Positions 21,495 through 32,330 are shown, numbered from the stretch's first letter. The stretch is 64,000 nt of DNA from Sepioteuthis lessoniana (GCA_963585895.1 OY757924.1:63970028-64034027), one strand, 5' to 3'. Translations and numbers: made by a program. The notes: generated by a model not told the origin, from the sequence alone.

Positions 21495-22141
21495 GAGATG
21501 ATGATTTAGGAATCATTCAAACTGACAATATATGTAAGGTTTCGTGGAGTGTTCGATGTGTGACTTATATAATATCATTCAAGGAAATTTTATCTATAAT
21601 ATAATTGGAAGAAAAACTTAGTGATCCGCAATATGAAAAAGTAAAATGATTGATAGTGGCCATCTAAAATAGATTTATAATATCAAAATTACGTTCCGTT
21701 AAATTTTTCCTCCAGTTATATTACAGATACATATAATATGCGAGTGTGTGTGTGCGCCCAATTGTGTATATTTGTATATATTCTGCTCGTTTATATGTGT
21801 GTGTGTGAGTTTATTTTAATTTATATATATGACTAATATATATATATTCTCTTTGTGTGTTTATTTGTGTTCAGGGATCAATTTTTAGTATCCTTTCCTT
21901 GTATCCATTTTTATGTTTGTATGTAACAATCTCAAAATCTATTAAATTGTCGCACTGACATCCTCGACACTGCCCAACACTTATCAAATGTTTATGTACT
22001 CTGGCCATAACATCATAGACAGATTGCATCCATATTTGAGACATCTTAATCGCGAATAAGAAGTGCTGAAGTTCTTATCTGCCATCTTTGATAAAATATG
22101 ACTTCAACAATATATAAGTATTTATGTGAGCTAGGTGTAGT
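21493..22141. other. AT-rich DNA with short TG/TA runs
   Basis: Short (TG)n at about 21745 and 21798 and TA runs near 21836. Nothing else recognised. Confidence 0.5.
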
Positions 22142-22144
22142 CAG

Positions 22145-22151
22145 GTGTGTT

Positions 22152-22184
<33 letters not shown>
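22145..22184. repeat. (GT)n then (TA)n microsatellite
   Basis: Short GT-rich run followed by about 24 bp of TA. Confidence 0.9.
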
Positions 22185-22190
<6 letters not shown>

Positions 22191-22242
22191 GTCTTCTTGT
22201 ACTCACATCGATGGATGTATGTATATGTGTGTATACATATAT

Positions 22243-22483
22243 AGTAAAGTTGGCGAACGTAGTTGAAGGCGACCAGAAGGCTCCCGTTTCAATAGCTACT
22301 AAACCGAGATGTAGAGAGGCACGACTCCTTTCCCTGGATTGCTCCACTTTACACTTGATACATACTTTATATTGCTGAGTGTTAAGCAAGAAGGTATCAA
22401 GTACCATTTCTAAAGTCTTTGATATGACGCGACTTGCGATTGAACCTCAGTCTCTCGAACCATTGGCGAACACTCTACCCACT
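22243..22483 (-). mobile_element. SINE-B, complete
   Basis: AGTTGGCGAACGTAGTTGAAGG at the tail side. TATATTGCTGAGTGTTAAGC is in the body. Box B reads GGTTCAATCGC (minus), with GTAGAGTGTTCGCCAATGG in the head. A short (TA)n abuts the head at 22484-22495. Confidence 0.93.
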
Positions 22484-22495
22484 ATATATATATAT

Positions 22496-22982
22496 CGTTT
22501 CCCGTATGCTTCTCATGGAAATGTGTAAAAAAATTTCACGGCCTATGAAATGGTGGTGATAAAGAAAACGTTTAAAAAATCATGATGTACTTTAACCAAA
22601 GAACCTTGGAGTGAAATTTAAAAAAAAAATAGAAAGTGTTTTTTCTCTGGATAATTCTTGAAAACGTTCCTCTTCATCTGCCGATAATGACAATGAGCAA
22701 GAAATCGGTGTAATATGTTCAACAGGAATTAAGTCGAGTTGTTATGACTTTCAACCAAATTTCGACTGATAAACATATCAAAGACTAAACTTAGACTTAC
22801 TTTACCTCTACGTATATCTATCTCTGTGTGTTTTAATTCCGCCATTTAAAAAAAAACAGTATCCCTTCCAACTAGAAGTGGTTAACTCCACCTCAACTGA
22901 TGATCGAATTTATTAAACTCAATCTTGTATAGATTTATCTCTTCATGTATTTTACGATTGTCATATTTGATCATCAGGTTCG
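22496..22982. other. No recognised feature
   Basis: AT-rich spacer. Confidence 0.5.
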
Positions 22983-22991
22983 CAAATTTCG
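22983..22991. repeat. Target-site duplication (left), SINE-A
   Basis: CAAATTTCG, repeated at 23237-23245 just after the SINE tail. Confidence 0.85.
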
Positions 22992-23236
22992 CGGGGTGTC
23001 CTCGTTGTGTAATGATTAAAGTGAATGACTGCGGCATCGCAGTAAGCGAGTTGGTACTCCAGTCACACTAGTACGTTCACTTTCGGGCAAATACCCTTGG
23101 GAAAGGTATGAACCCCCTTATCCTCACAGCTATTAAATATTACCAACACTTTTCTTGTAGGAGAATGGTTTTGGCATTGAATGACCAACAAAGGTTGATA
23201 TGCCATTTGAACAAAGAAACCAAACCAAAACAATTA
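22992..23236 (+). mobile_element. SINE-A, complete, with target duplication
   Basis: Head GTGTCCTCGTTGTGTAATG, box B region GAGTTGGTACTCCAG, body CGGGCAAATACCCTTGGGAA. The hairpin tail has GGCATTGAATGACC paired with GGTTGATATGCC, followed by AAACCAAACCAAAAC. Confidence 0.96.
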
Positions 23237-23245
23237 CAAATTTCG
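23237..23245. repeat. Target-site duplication (right), SINE-A
   Basis: CAAATTTCG, matching 22983-22991. Confidence 0.85.
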
Positions 23246-23379
23246 TTTACTGATCACTGGTTTTTTGGGGTTTTTTTTGGGGGGGGGTTGATGTTGTTTT
23301 ACATTATTCCTCATTGTCAGTTTTTGCAATTCTATTAAATGTAATTATTTGTATATCTTTACTCACACAGACAAATATG

Positions 23380-23660
23380 TTTGGTTTGGTTTCTTTGATT
23401 AATAGCATATCAAACTATATTTGAAGTTCGCCGGCCGTAGTTGAGAGTGATCTGAAGCCTCTCTTTTCAATAGCTATAACACCAAGATATAGAAAAGGAC
23501 CCTATACTTTTCATCGATTGCTCCGTTTTGGCCTTGACCAATAACTTATAACAGTGTGTTAAGCAAGGAAGCATCAAGTAACATTTTGGAGGGTTTTGGT
23601 ATGATTCCACCTGGGATTGAATCCTGGTCTACCGGACCATTGGCGAATACAGTAACCATT
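23380..23660 (-). mobile_element. SINE-B with a SINE-A tail (chimera)
   Basis: On the minus strand a SINE-B runs from its head (box B GATTCAATCCC) to CACTCTCAACTACGGCCGGC. It continues at 23422 directly into the SINE-A 3' tail (GTTTGATATGCTATTAATC, AAAGAAACCAAACC). The rest of a SINE-A is absent. (TA)n follows the SINE-B head. Confidence 0.8.
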
Positions 23661-23907
23661 ATATATATATAATCAATAGATCCTATATATATACTTAAAC
23701 GGAATTATCATAATTGAGTGCTCAGTGTAAAATTTATAAAATCTGTAGATATATATGAATAAGCTTATTCAAAACAAAATATCAATGAGAAACAAGAAAA
23801 TCAATAAGTATGTTCATTTATAAATTTATTTTGTTCACTATTGATGAACTCTTCAGTTATTTTTGGGATAATTCTGTTCTTTTTACCGTTAACTCCTGGG
23901 AATATAT
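23661..23907. other. AT-rich spacer
   Basis: Short TA runs only; no family match. Confidence 0.5.

Positions 23908-23938
<31 letters not shown>
23908..23938. repeat. (TA)n, left flank of mariner
   Basis: TA-rich run ending directly at the mariner inverted end. Confidence 0.9.
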
Positions 23939-23940
<2 letters not shown>

Positions 23941-24842
23941 AGGATCATGAAATAAGTTTCTAGACTTTTTTCGTATGGGTACTTTTATTGATAGTACACA
24001 CATGAAACTATAGTCCCCTTCGAAGTAATCTCCTCTGGCTGCAATGCACATGTTGTACCGTTCAAACAATTTTGGGGAAGGCCCCACGGATGTCCTCTTG
24101 TGTAAGCGTGTCAATGACCTTCGTCACAGCCTCTTTCATCTCTTCAATTGTCTTATAACGACAGCCTCTGAGCTAAGGGAATAACCAAAAGTCACACGGA
24201 GCAAAGTCTGGACTATAGGGAGGGGAAGGAACTGTCTTGATGTCCATCTTGGTCAAATAGACTGTGACAAGGATGGAGTTGTGGACTGGTGCATTGTCCA
24301 GGTTGAAATGCCACGTCGATTTGAAGAGTGCTGGCCTCTTCCGACGGAATCTCTTCCTGAACTCCCTTAAAACCTCAACATAATAACCTTAACCCTAAAC
24401 CTTTAGCCAATCAACTCTGGTCTATTGACTTCCTTACTCCTCCAACACCTCTCATTAACCCTCACATTCTCTCTGCCTTCCTTGAATCTCTTATGCCACT
24501 CAAAAACTGATGCTCGATTCATGCAAGATGGTCGAACAGCAGACAGAAGCATTTCATACGTTACTGTGGCATTTTTCCAAATTTAAAACCTAATTTTATT
24601 ACATATCGTTCTTCTAATGTGTCCTCACGTCCAAATTGCATTTTTGAAATTCACCAGCTGTGACAATCAGGCTTGAGTAGGGTGTATTTCAATTCCTGCT
24701 GTAGGTGTTCCTTTTAACTTAAAATCATAACAATTGGTCAGTCATCTCATAAGATGTATAGCAATAACATATTAAATTTTCAAGAGTCGACGACAATGTT
24801 AAATGCCTGTACATAAAAGTCTGGAAACATATGGAAGGCACT

Positions 24843-24845
<3 letters not shown>
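23939..24845 (-). mobile_element. mariner transposon, internally deleted, inserted in (TA)n
   Basis: Inverted ends CGAGGATCATGAAATAAG and, on the other side, the complement of CCTAGTGCCTTCCATATG. 907 bp long, with TA on both sides inside a TA array. The same internal deletion junction as the copy at 8421-9313 is present (minus: TTATGTTGAGGTTTTAAGGG). Confidence 0.92.
23975..24610 (-). pseudogene. mariner transposase remnant
   Basis: The minus strand carries the decayed C-terminal part (KLFERYNMCIAARGDYFEGD then a stop region) and upstream FRRKRPALFKST-like and HFNLD-type sequence over the second catalytic Asp. The N-terminal part lies above about 24440. Stops and frameshifts are frequent, and the first catalytic Asp region is deleted exactly as in the other copy. 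Confidence 0.88.
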
Positions 24846-24892
<47 letters not shown>

Positions 24893-24898
24893 TTGTGT
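24846..24898. repeat. (TA)n then (TG)n, right flank of mariner
   Basis: About 34 bp of TA followed by a short TG run; continuous in composition with 23908-23938 before the mariner inserted. Confidence 0.93.
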
Positions 24899-25239
24899 GA
24901 TTTTAACAGCAAATATTGTCCATAACTTAGCATCAAATTAGTTATTTGAGATACTAAGTACCTTTTCAGTTTTTGATTCCTTCATGGGATTAATGGCTTT
25001 TGAAGAAGATCAGTTTTATATGAAATAACAATCTGTCTTTGGAACTTCTTGAATTTCTTGACTATGTTTCCAGTACATTAATGGAGATGAGAAGAAATTT
25101 TTGAATCCCTATTTTCTTGATAGCTCAACATTCAGTATAGCACGATAAGTAATTTTCTCCGTTTCTTTGATCTTCACCAGGTGATTGACTGAAACGGCAA
25201 CATCAATAATGGAACACTAAATAGTGTCCTTCCTAACAA
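24899..25239. other. No recognised feature
   Basis: AT-rich spacer. Confidence 0.45.
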
Positions 25240-25690
25240 GGGTTAGATCCCTCCGATGGTGATTGATTACGTAACAAGTCTGCACAGCGAATCCCTACAG
25301 AATTGCATTATTGATGGTACCAAATGTACAGCTCAAATCCCAATGCAGATTTTTTACGTCTGGTCTTGGTGGCCTTTGTATTCGTTCATACAGTACAATA
25401 ATTTGAATTATTTTCACAAGGTGATTTTAACAACGGTTAGTATGCTCTCGATTCTTCCTCTGATCTCCACTTCCCACAGTCACTTTTTGAATTTTTTGGG
25501 ACTGTTCCAAGGGCTTAAACTACCATCGGAGTCGTCGTCAACTTAATGCTAAATATCTTTCCCATCGCTGTGACAAAATCTACGTAATTTGTAGTTTTGT
25601 TTTCAATTCCTCTTGCAGCAGTTTGCTGCATTCGCTTATTATGTGATAAACCGTTTTATATCAGCCTCCCAATAAGCTACATTGCCATTA
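25240..25690 (-). mobile_element. LINE-Y, 5'-truncated copy
   Basis: The minus strand has the domain near the C-terminus (NSPKKFKK, then VEIRGRIES, corresponding to VPKNLEKRLKELEIRGRIE in better copies). Upstream of that is a segment like that before the GDRHETINHIIS region. It is decayed with no long frame. Confidence 0.7.
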
Positions 25691-26047
25691 TCTTATACTT
25701 ATCAGAATTTTTCACACAAGCGTTAGATGAGCGTTTTTTACTGAAGTTTGAGTGACAGGATGTCTTCTCAAGTCTCCTTGTCTCTTCCCAGTATTCTGGC
25801 TGATCCCAGTAATGCCACAGTCTGGATAGTCTCTGATTTTACTCTGATTTCTAAGTCTTACAGTCCTTTTATTAATTCTTTGGCGTCTGTTTTAAGCACA
25901 CCAATTACAACTGGTATCACCGTCGCCTACGTGTTCCAAAATGTTTTAGTTCTCTGGCAAGTCTACATATTGATCTCTTTTTTCGCTTTCTATTTTTCTT
26001 CCCTGGTTCTCTTTTTTTTTTTGTTGACTATTACTCGGTCTGGTAGT

Positions 26048-26061
26048 CTGGCCGAGATTAG
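26048..26061. repeat. Target-site duplication (left), SINE-A in LINE-Y
   Basis: CTGGCCGAGATTAG, repeated without mismatch at 26300-26313. Confidence 0.96.
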
Positions 26062-26299
26062 GATTCTTTGTTTTAATGGCATATCAACTCTTTTTAGGTT
26101 ATTTAATGCCAAAGCCATTCTCCTAGAAGAACAGTAGTGGTACTATTTAACCCATAGCTGGGAGGATATGGGAGTTCCTACGTTTCCCAAGGGTTTTTGC
26201 CCGAAAGTGAACGTAATAGCACGACTGGAGTACGAACTCGCTTACAACGATTCCGGAGCCCATTGCTTTAATCGTTACACCACGAGGACCCCCCCCCAA
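26062..26299 (-). mobile_element. SINE-A, complete, nested in LINE-Y
   Basis: Tail TTTGTTTTAATGGCATATC and GGTTATTTAATGCCAAAGCC. Body ACCCATAGCTGGGAGGAT and AGTGAACGTAATAGCACG. Head TTAATCGTTACACCACGAGG. Flanked by a perfect 14-bp target duplication, so recently inserted relative to the LINE. Confidence 0.97.
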
Positions 26300-26313
26300 C
26301 TGGCCGAGATTAG
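26300..26313. repeat. Target-site duplication (right), SINE-A in LINE-Y
   Basis: CTGGCCGAGATTAG, identical to 26048-26061. Confidence 0.96.
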
Positions 26314-27099
26314 ATGACCCGTTTATATTTCAAAATTCCAGAGGACGTTGTGCGTCTCCTTCTCCAGGACCGATCCGTGTTGTGCATATAATATTCGATC
26401 GTATTATTAAATATAAATTCCTTGCTCAATTCACAGTAGGTGACCTCCTCCACCCAGTTGTGTCTCGTCTTATTGTCTTAATTTGCTCCATTTGCTTATT
26501 ATATGATTTATGGTCTCATGTCTATCACCAATAACCTACACTATTTTTTTATTCTTCACTTCGAAGAGATTCACTCTTTCTCTTAAGATTTTCCTTTCTT
26601 AGACATGAAGAAGTCTTCTTCGTGTGAGATTTCGTTTGTTTGTCACTTGAATGATCAGTACAATTGCTTTTCTTTCCAAGTTTATATTCTAGTTTATATT
26701 TTGTAGTTATTATGGTTCTGTTGATCTTTGTGTTGTGTTGTTTATGGTTGATGTAAATAGCTTTCCTTTGTTTTTTTTTTTGTTATGGATTCTTCGAGTT
26801 GTGGTTTCGATGTATTTTGATTGCTGGTGTGTCTTCTTTATCCATTTTTTTTACACACACAGGCTATGATACTATTTTTATTTTATTTTACTTTCAAATC
26901 CGCTTGTCTGATGTTGTCTTCTTCCAATATTCTCAATGACTTGTAAATTTTCTTTTTCTTTTTTTTTTTTTTTTTTCGTGAGTTCAGTCTTTTTCTTGTT
27001 AGGTAGTTCTATTCCTCCTGTCATTTATTGTTTTTTTGGTTCTCATTGATAGCAAGACACATTTTTTTCTAAGCAAAATACATTCCTTATACACTTATT

Positions 27100-27595
27100 G
27101 TATATTCTCACTACCCGTTTTAGGGTTTCCCATTCTTTTCTTTTGAGCGAACAGTTTGATGTCGTCCATATACATTACGTGATTAATCGTTTCTTGCGCT
27201 TTTGCAAGTTTTTTATCCACCTGTGCATTTCATAAGTAAGCAGTTGAGTGGCATCATCTTTTTCACGACTAGTAATGGTGATAGCGTATTTCCATGGAAT
27301 ATGCCTCTCAGGATTTTCACCTCGGCTAAACTTTTTATTATTGCTGTCAATTTCACTCACCATTCTTGATGGTTTCCTCGATGAAGTTTATGACTTCGTC
27401 AAATGTCTTGTACAGTCAATTATGCCGCTTTGCAGGACCATATCTCACTTTTTTGCCTGTAGTTTTGCACTTATTGAGGATATGTTGACCAAAGTATAGT
27501 AATTTACCGTTGCGCTTGTTCCTTTGCGGCATACTTTCTGTTCTTCGGGGAACAGCCTGCAGCTTTTTAGCAATGAGTAAAAATCCTTCCGAATT
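27100..27595 (-). pseudogene. LINE-Y reverse transcriptase, middle part
   Basis: The minus strand reads EIRKDFYSLLKSC and LFPEEQKVCRKGT at 27500-27590. Next come LYKTFDEVINFIEETIK (the segment before the palm), a decayed GIFHGN-like region, and the catalytic YMDDIKLFA at about 27130-27165. At least three frame changes and several stops make it non-functional. The two catalytic Asp codons survive. Confidence 0.85.
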
Positions 27596-27602
27596 TCTTG
27601 GT

Positions 27603-27790
27603 GCAGTCCACTGGGGCTGTGAAGTACACCGAATGCATCTCAAATGAGTGTCCTGCATATGACACTAAATAATCTGATGGACAGGCTCTCTTAATACTGG
27701 AGGGTTTAGGGCTGCCCCTTAATTGTCATCGCTCCCAGGTCCATTCTGGTCCGGTGTAGTAGATACCTAAGACATAACGTAATTTAGTCT
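27603..27790 (+). mobile_element. Element C, head only
   Basis: CAGTCCACTGGGGCTGTGAAG, GAGTGTCCTGCATATGACAC, CCATCGCTCCCAGGTCCA, GGTGTAGTAGATACCT. It sits exactly at the point where LINE-Y changes orientation. Confidence 0.85.
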
Positions 27791-27791
27791 T

Positions 27792-28232
27792 AAAACAGGT
27801 AGAATCCTGATCCTAGGAGTAAAACAACAACAAAAATAATAGGTGGAACAATTTTGGAACAATGTATGGGAACTTAAGAGTTCATAGTCGAAAAGCCGAA
27901 TGGATAAACAGTATGGAAAAAGAGCCATAAAGACTCGAAGAAGGACCAAAAGCGAAAATACACCTCGGTTCTATCATAAAAACACTCAAAAAAGTTTTCG
28001 AATATGGGAAACGCCAGGCTATGATGGCATATATGAATACTAGTTTTAAAACATCACCTCCTTTCACGAGAGACGCCATCGAAATGAATAGATGTAAAGA
28101 AGAAGTTGACTTACTGAAGGGGATGACTAAACGAAAGACCAATCTGAACTAATCCCGCCCACAAAAAAGTCCCCAACAATAACAGACTTATAGCTTGCCT
28201 ACCGATGATGTGGAAAATACTAACGGCACAAA
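27792..28232 (+). pseudogene. LINE-Y reverse transcriptase, N-terminal part, inverted
   Basis: The plus strand reads NFGTMYGNLRVHSRKAEWIN, DAIEMNRCKEEVDLL, and after a frame change LIACLPMMWKILTAQ. In related LINEs ACLPxMWKILTAQ is followed directly by IREExYxSL and LFPEEQKxCRKG, the very sequence found on the opposite strand at 27500-27590. The two RT halves therefore belong together but lie head to head. Confidence 0.8.
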
Positions 28233-28235
28233 CTG

Positions 28236-28447
28236 GGGATTTAGTTTTGTTTTATGGCATATCAACCATTGTAGGTTATTTCATTCCAAATCCATTTTTA
28301 TACATATAAACAGTTCTATTGCAAATAATTCCGTTTAGCCTAAGTACTCAGTTTAAAGGCCAAAACAGTTCAATTTAAAAAAAATTCCTTTTAACATAAG
28401 CACACGGTTTAGTTCTGTTTAACCTAGATATAGGACCTATTGTTCCA
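28236..28447 (-). mobile_element. Element C, tail part
   Basis: TTTATGGCATATCAACC, GGTTATTTCATTCCAAATCC, CAGTTCTATTGCAAAT and related units, ending at AGATATAGGACCTAT. The conserved head is missing. Confidence 0.88.
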
Positions 28448-28448
28448 C

Positions 28449-28520
28449 TTATTATCATTAGTATTCTTGTTGTTTTTGTACTCCTAACACCTGGATTCTA
28501 CCTGTTCTAAGCCTTAATAA
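28449..28520 (-). mobile_element. LINE-Y short segment
   Basis: The reverse complement (AACAGGTAGAATCC, TAGGAGTA, AACAACAA, AAGTGGAACAAT) matches 27792-27852 read forwards. It is a second copy of the same LINE-Y stretch in opposite orientation. Confidence 0.7.
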
Positions 28521-29419
28521 CCTGACGTCTTGGTTATCTCGAGATTTCGAAGTTTAATGTTATTGTGCCTTGCAATATAAGTCTATTTCACCTTCTAAAT
28601 ACCATCAGTACGACTGTTGCCTTTATATTGATCTTTTTTAATTCTTTTTTTACATTTAGATATTTTTTCTGCAGTTCGTCTGCAACAACGATATAACCTA
28701 TCAGTAAAAGTGTATTTACCGAAAACTGTGCGACCAGTTAAAGTAATTCTCTAAATTATGTATTTATTTCTATTTATATATTTATAATTTTTTATTCCTT
28801 TTGCGGTTTGTCCATATACTGTTTATGTTTTCTCGAAAACTAGATATTTGCTTCGGACAGATGCTGGTTTGCTAATACCCAACTGATTTGTCTATTAATC
28901 TCTAGCAATTCACTTAGGATATATTTCACTTTGTTGATGACATATGAGTAATTTGCTTCAGACAGATCAGACTTTGAAAATCTACGATTGATTTGTTGTG
29001 CTAATAGTACTAATTTGTTTTGACTGGTTCAATTTTATTGATATACCATTGATCTGTTTGGACAAATAGGTATTTTGCCTATATTTCCGTAGATTGATTT
29101 ACAGAACCAATTATTATACATTTCCCAATATTAAAGAACACGTGTTATTCTGCATGCCACTATCTTTTCACATATTGAATTGTGTTAGTTATTTTCATCC
29201 AAGTTCCCTCTATTTTATAAATTTTTATTCAATTTCATTTAATAATAAGAATGAAATTTATTTATTTATTTTCATATGTTCTAAAATTTTCTGACAACCT
29301 TTCTCGGGAAATTCTTATTGTTACTACTCAGATTAATTAACATTTTACAATAAAATCGACTCTAATCATTTTTTTTGGTATTCTTTCATAAAAGTTTTAA
29401 CTGGATCATTTTTAATGAA
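28521..29419. other. No recognised feature
   Basis: AT-rich DNA. A tandem-like recurrence of CAGACAGAT/GATTTG phrases appears at 28850-29060, too diverged to define a unit. Confidence 0.45.
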
Positions 29420-30327
29420 ATTTAAGACGCAGTAAGTGTCTTCATAAACCCATATCACGTCTAAGTAAAATAGCTGATCTGACTAGAGCTGTGGTCTAGA
29501 CGGTGTCCATTCTTGTAAAATCTATCTTATTTTCTAGCCGGGATAGCTGATCTGTTCGTATTGTAAAATACCAGAGATTTGAATGCATCTCATTTGCAAG
29601 GACATATACTGTTTTATGCTTTCACTGTTTGCAAACATGGCTAAATTTGAATCTCATGACAATTTCCAGTGGATATTCTTGCATTCATTTCGTTCCCGTT
29701 TGCTGTATTCGTTTATTGTTTGATTACTATTTATTGTCTGTCTCAAGATAACCTATACTTATTGTCCAAATGACTATTCTAAGCATTCAATCTGATTTTG
29801 AGACCACTGTAGATTGTAAGGTCTCGGTACTATGGTCTCCTGTTCCAGATGTATCTTGATGTTTTACTGACGATGCAGTTCTCTTCCTTTTTTTCTCTCT
29901 GATTCTGCTTTTCAATGCCAAATTCAGCTCCTAAATCTTAACTATTGAGTCCACAAGGTTGTAAGGATTTCAAGCCTTTTCTCCTTTTTTATTTATCTTG
30001 GCAAATATCTTAACACCATCCATATACATGAGGTCGTTTATCTTTTCCTTCGAATTTGTAAACTTATACATTTCTTTGCATTATATTTGTATATAATTCG
30101 GTGACACCATTACTAATAGTAATGGTGATGATGAGACTCCTTGAAATATTTCCCTTGGGATTTTTACCTCCGCAAGTTCCGGTTTTCACTTTTCCATACG
30201 TCTTGTAATGAAGTCAATGACTTACTCGAATATCTAGAAGATCTTCGAACATTATATTTTCTCTGATTTCCAAATCATGCCATATTCATTTTATTATTTT
30301 ACCCTTTTTCTCATTCTCCCACCAGAT
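29420..30327 (-). mobile_element. LINE-Y copy with mutated catalytic box
   Basis: The minus strand has YMDGVKIFAK at about 30015-30045, where YMDD has become YMDG, and a region equivalent to the ETINHIIS segment at 29690-29770. No continuous frame; dead copy. Confidence 0.75.
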
Positions 30328-30690
30328 TCACGGCCAAGTCGTTGGGGCTGTACAATAAACCGATTGTGTCTCTGCATAATAGTAAGACTCTCCTAATGAG
30401 TGCCCGGGATATTACACGAAAAAAATCTGATGGTGAGGTTCCGGTAATACTGGAGCTTTAGAGAATGTGAAGTACTCGTTCATTGCCATCGCTCCCAGGT
30501 CCATTCCGGCCCGGTGATATTGCAACTGATAGGGTTCTAATTATGGATTAAATAGGACTTGACCGTGTACATAGGCTAAACTGAATTGTTTTAAATAAAA
30601 CTGTTTACTAGTATAAAAATGTATTTGGCATTAAATATACTGTAATGGTTGATAGCGCATCAAACCAGACCAAACCAAACCAAACAGGAG
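30328..30690 (+). mobile_element. Element C, short form, complete
   Basis: CCAAGTCGTTGGGGCTGTAC to the terminal TTAAATATACTGTAATGG and the CAAACCAAACCAAAC end, in only about 360 bp. It has a single GAATTGTTTTAAATAAAACT unit instead of several. Confidence 0.92.
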
Positions 30691-30739
30691 AATTTAAGAC
30701 TAGTTTTTCCTTTAATTCTTCGTTAGAACAATTCTGTTC

Positions 30740-31258
30740 AGATCGCTATGCATCTTCTGAGTATTTTAGTTGATTCCGAGTGCTACACAACTGTGGGTCT
30801 CCATTCTTCTTCAGATTTCCATTTCCTGCAAACGCTTTTCTGGGACTTTTAGAATCAAGTGTTCCACGTACGACTGGTATTGCCATCACTTTCATGTTCC
30901 AATTTTTTTTTGTCCTCTCGCACATGATTCACATATTTATCTTTTCGATTTCTCTTCTATAAACATTATGTTCTATCAGACTGGTGAAAACCACCAGGTG
31001 GCACATCTTCGTTCTTTTTTCTTAATTAACCCTCGGTTGGGTGTTCTGGTCAGAATTGGGAGATTCTTTTAAAATTCAGAATCTCTGATAATTTCATGCG
31101 TCTCCTTTTCTTGGATGGATTCTAGTTTATGCATATACCATTTTGTAGTATAGCCAGATTTCTTCATTTGCCCATTTCCCCGTGGATCACCATTTCCATC
31201 CAGTTATACAAACTTTTGTACACATTTAAGGTTAATTTACTTTATTCGCTTATTTTAT
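30740..31258 (-). mobile_element. LINE-Y 3' end, truncated
   Basis: Reverse complement of the LINE-Y C-terminal region: ACGACTGGTATTGCCATCAC and TTTCATGTTCC (the VTVIPIVVG-like segment), GGTTGGGTGTTCTGGTCAG, and upstream parts. Confidence 0.7.
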
Positions 31259-31339
31259 ATTAACCATTTTATTTTTAATTTTTACATATCCTACCCTTGA
31301 TAGTCTCTCGAATCTTATTAGTTTATTTCTATCATATAA

Positions 31340-32330
31340 TAATGTATAATCATCATCATCATGTCGCGCTAAAAGCACGGATCTTCCTGAAATTCTCTCG
31401 CCACCTGTCTCTATCGTCCATCGCTCCCGGGAGGTCTTCAAGGCTCTACCACATGATCGGCACATAGTTGTTGTATATACGTTCTAACTGGCCATCCTGC
31501 CTTTGCTCGTCCATGTGAAGGGGTCCACAGGAGTATAATGTTTGATTTTGGTTTTACTTCTCCAGCAGTATCCCGCGTGTCTGGTTTGTCTATCTTTGAT
31601 AGTTCTCGTTATGGGTAGTAGCGGGCAGTACTGCTGCTGTTTTGTTGTGAGTTGCCTCCAGGGCATGTTAAATATTGCACGCAGGAATTGCCGTCAAGGT
31701 TTTTCTCCATATGGTTAGTTAGCGTCCATGTACTGCATCCATATTGCAGTATTGACACGACTTCTGCTTGGAAAAAAAACTCCTTTTTTTATCGGTCAGG
31801 TTTGACTTTCATATGACCGATAGCCTATCGATAGCTTCCCATGCATTTGCTAATCGCGAGTTGATATCTTTCTCGGTCGATGAGACGCTGCTTCCGTGCT
31901 TGGTGAACTTGTCAAATAATTTCAAAGTCTCACGTTTTATTGAGGAGATGTCGACTCTCAGATTAAATCACATGTATTCCATCTTGTCTGCGTTGACATG
32001 GAGGATTATGTCAGCAGCTGCTCGTTCTAGACTATGTAGCAAGGATTCGGTTTGGGTGTGTGTATTTGTCAGAAGCGCTATGTCATCGGCGTAGTCGGCG
32101 TCCGTTTTTATTAGTACGGGATATATTGTTTCTTTGCCAGCTTGAAACCATTACCTTTGATTAAATCAATAGACAATCTAAGCCTCTAGTCTTGGCAGAT
32201 GATAAACAGATATAGGGCTAATTTGTCTCCTTGTAGCATGTTTGTAAAATTGTCGAAGTAGACTTTGTCTCCATCCGGTGAGCGGACTTTTACTTTAATG
32301 TTTTTATATAGCATCATTATGACTGTGACG
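31340..32330 (-). mobile_element. LINE-X, C-terminal RT and 3' end
   Basis: Non-LTR retrotransposon copy of about 1 kb. From 5' on the minus strand: SPDGDKVYFDNF and LQGDK-like palm sequence (about 32200-32290), the catalytic YADD (32082-32093) in DYADDIALL, and the LGSSVSST-like segment replaced by a diverged KHGSSVSSTE region. Next are SDLTDK, then CWRSK and the AGWPVRTYIQQL-type end, and finally repeated ATGATGATG. It is disrupted by frameshifts. Probably RTE-like by its tail; clade unproven. Confidence 0.85.

Larger units (their letters stand above)
25700..27595 (-). mobile_element. LINE-Y, longest copy, interrupted by SINE-A
   Basis: Non-LTR retrotransposon fragment of about 1.65 kb without the SINE. 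In 5' to 3' order on the minus strand: an RT segment, the catalytic box YMDDIKLFA at about 27130, a region like GDRHETINHIIS at about 26500-26560, PESVL-like sequence at about 26370, and the ALGT...LEIRGRI-type C-terminus to about 25700. Many stops and shifts. The 5' half of the RT lies inverted at 27795-28232. Confidence 0.82.

Noticed and set aside
21100..21516. Long frames on both strands with [12 protein letters not shown]
   Set aside because: Translation of (TA)n and (TG)n arrays.
22992..23065. Functional tRNA gene
   Set aside because: The tRNA-like box A/box B region is a SINE-A head, present in many copies with a common non-tRNA body, and it does not give a full cloverleaf.
25748..26137. 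129-residue plus-strand frame
   Set aside because: Antisense reading of LINE-Y 3' DNA running into a SINE-A; the meaningful protein similarity is on the minus strand.
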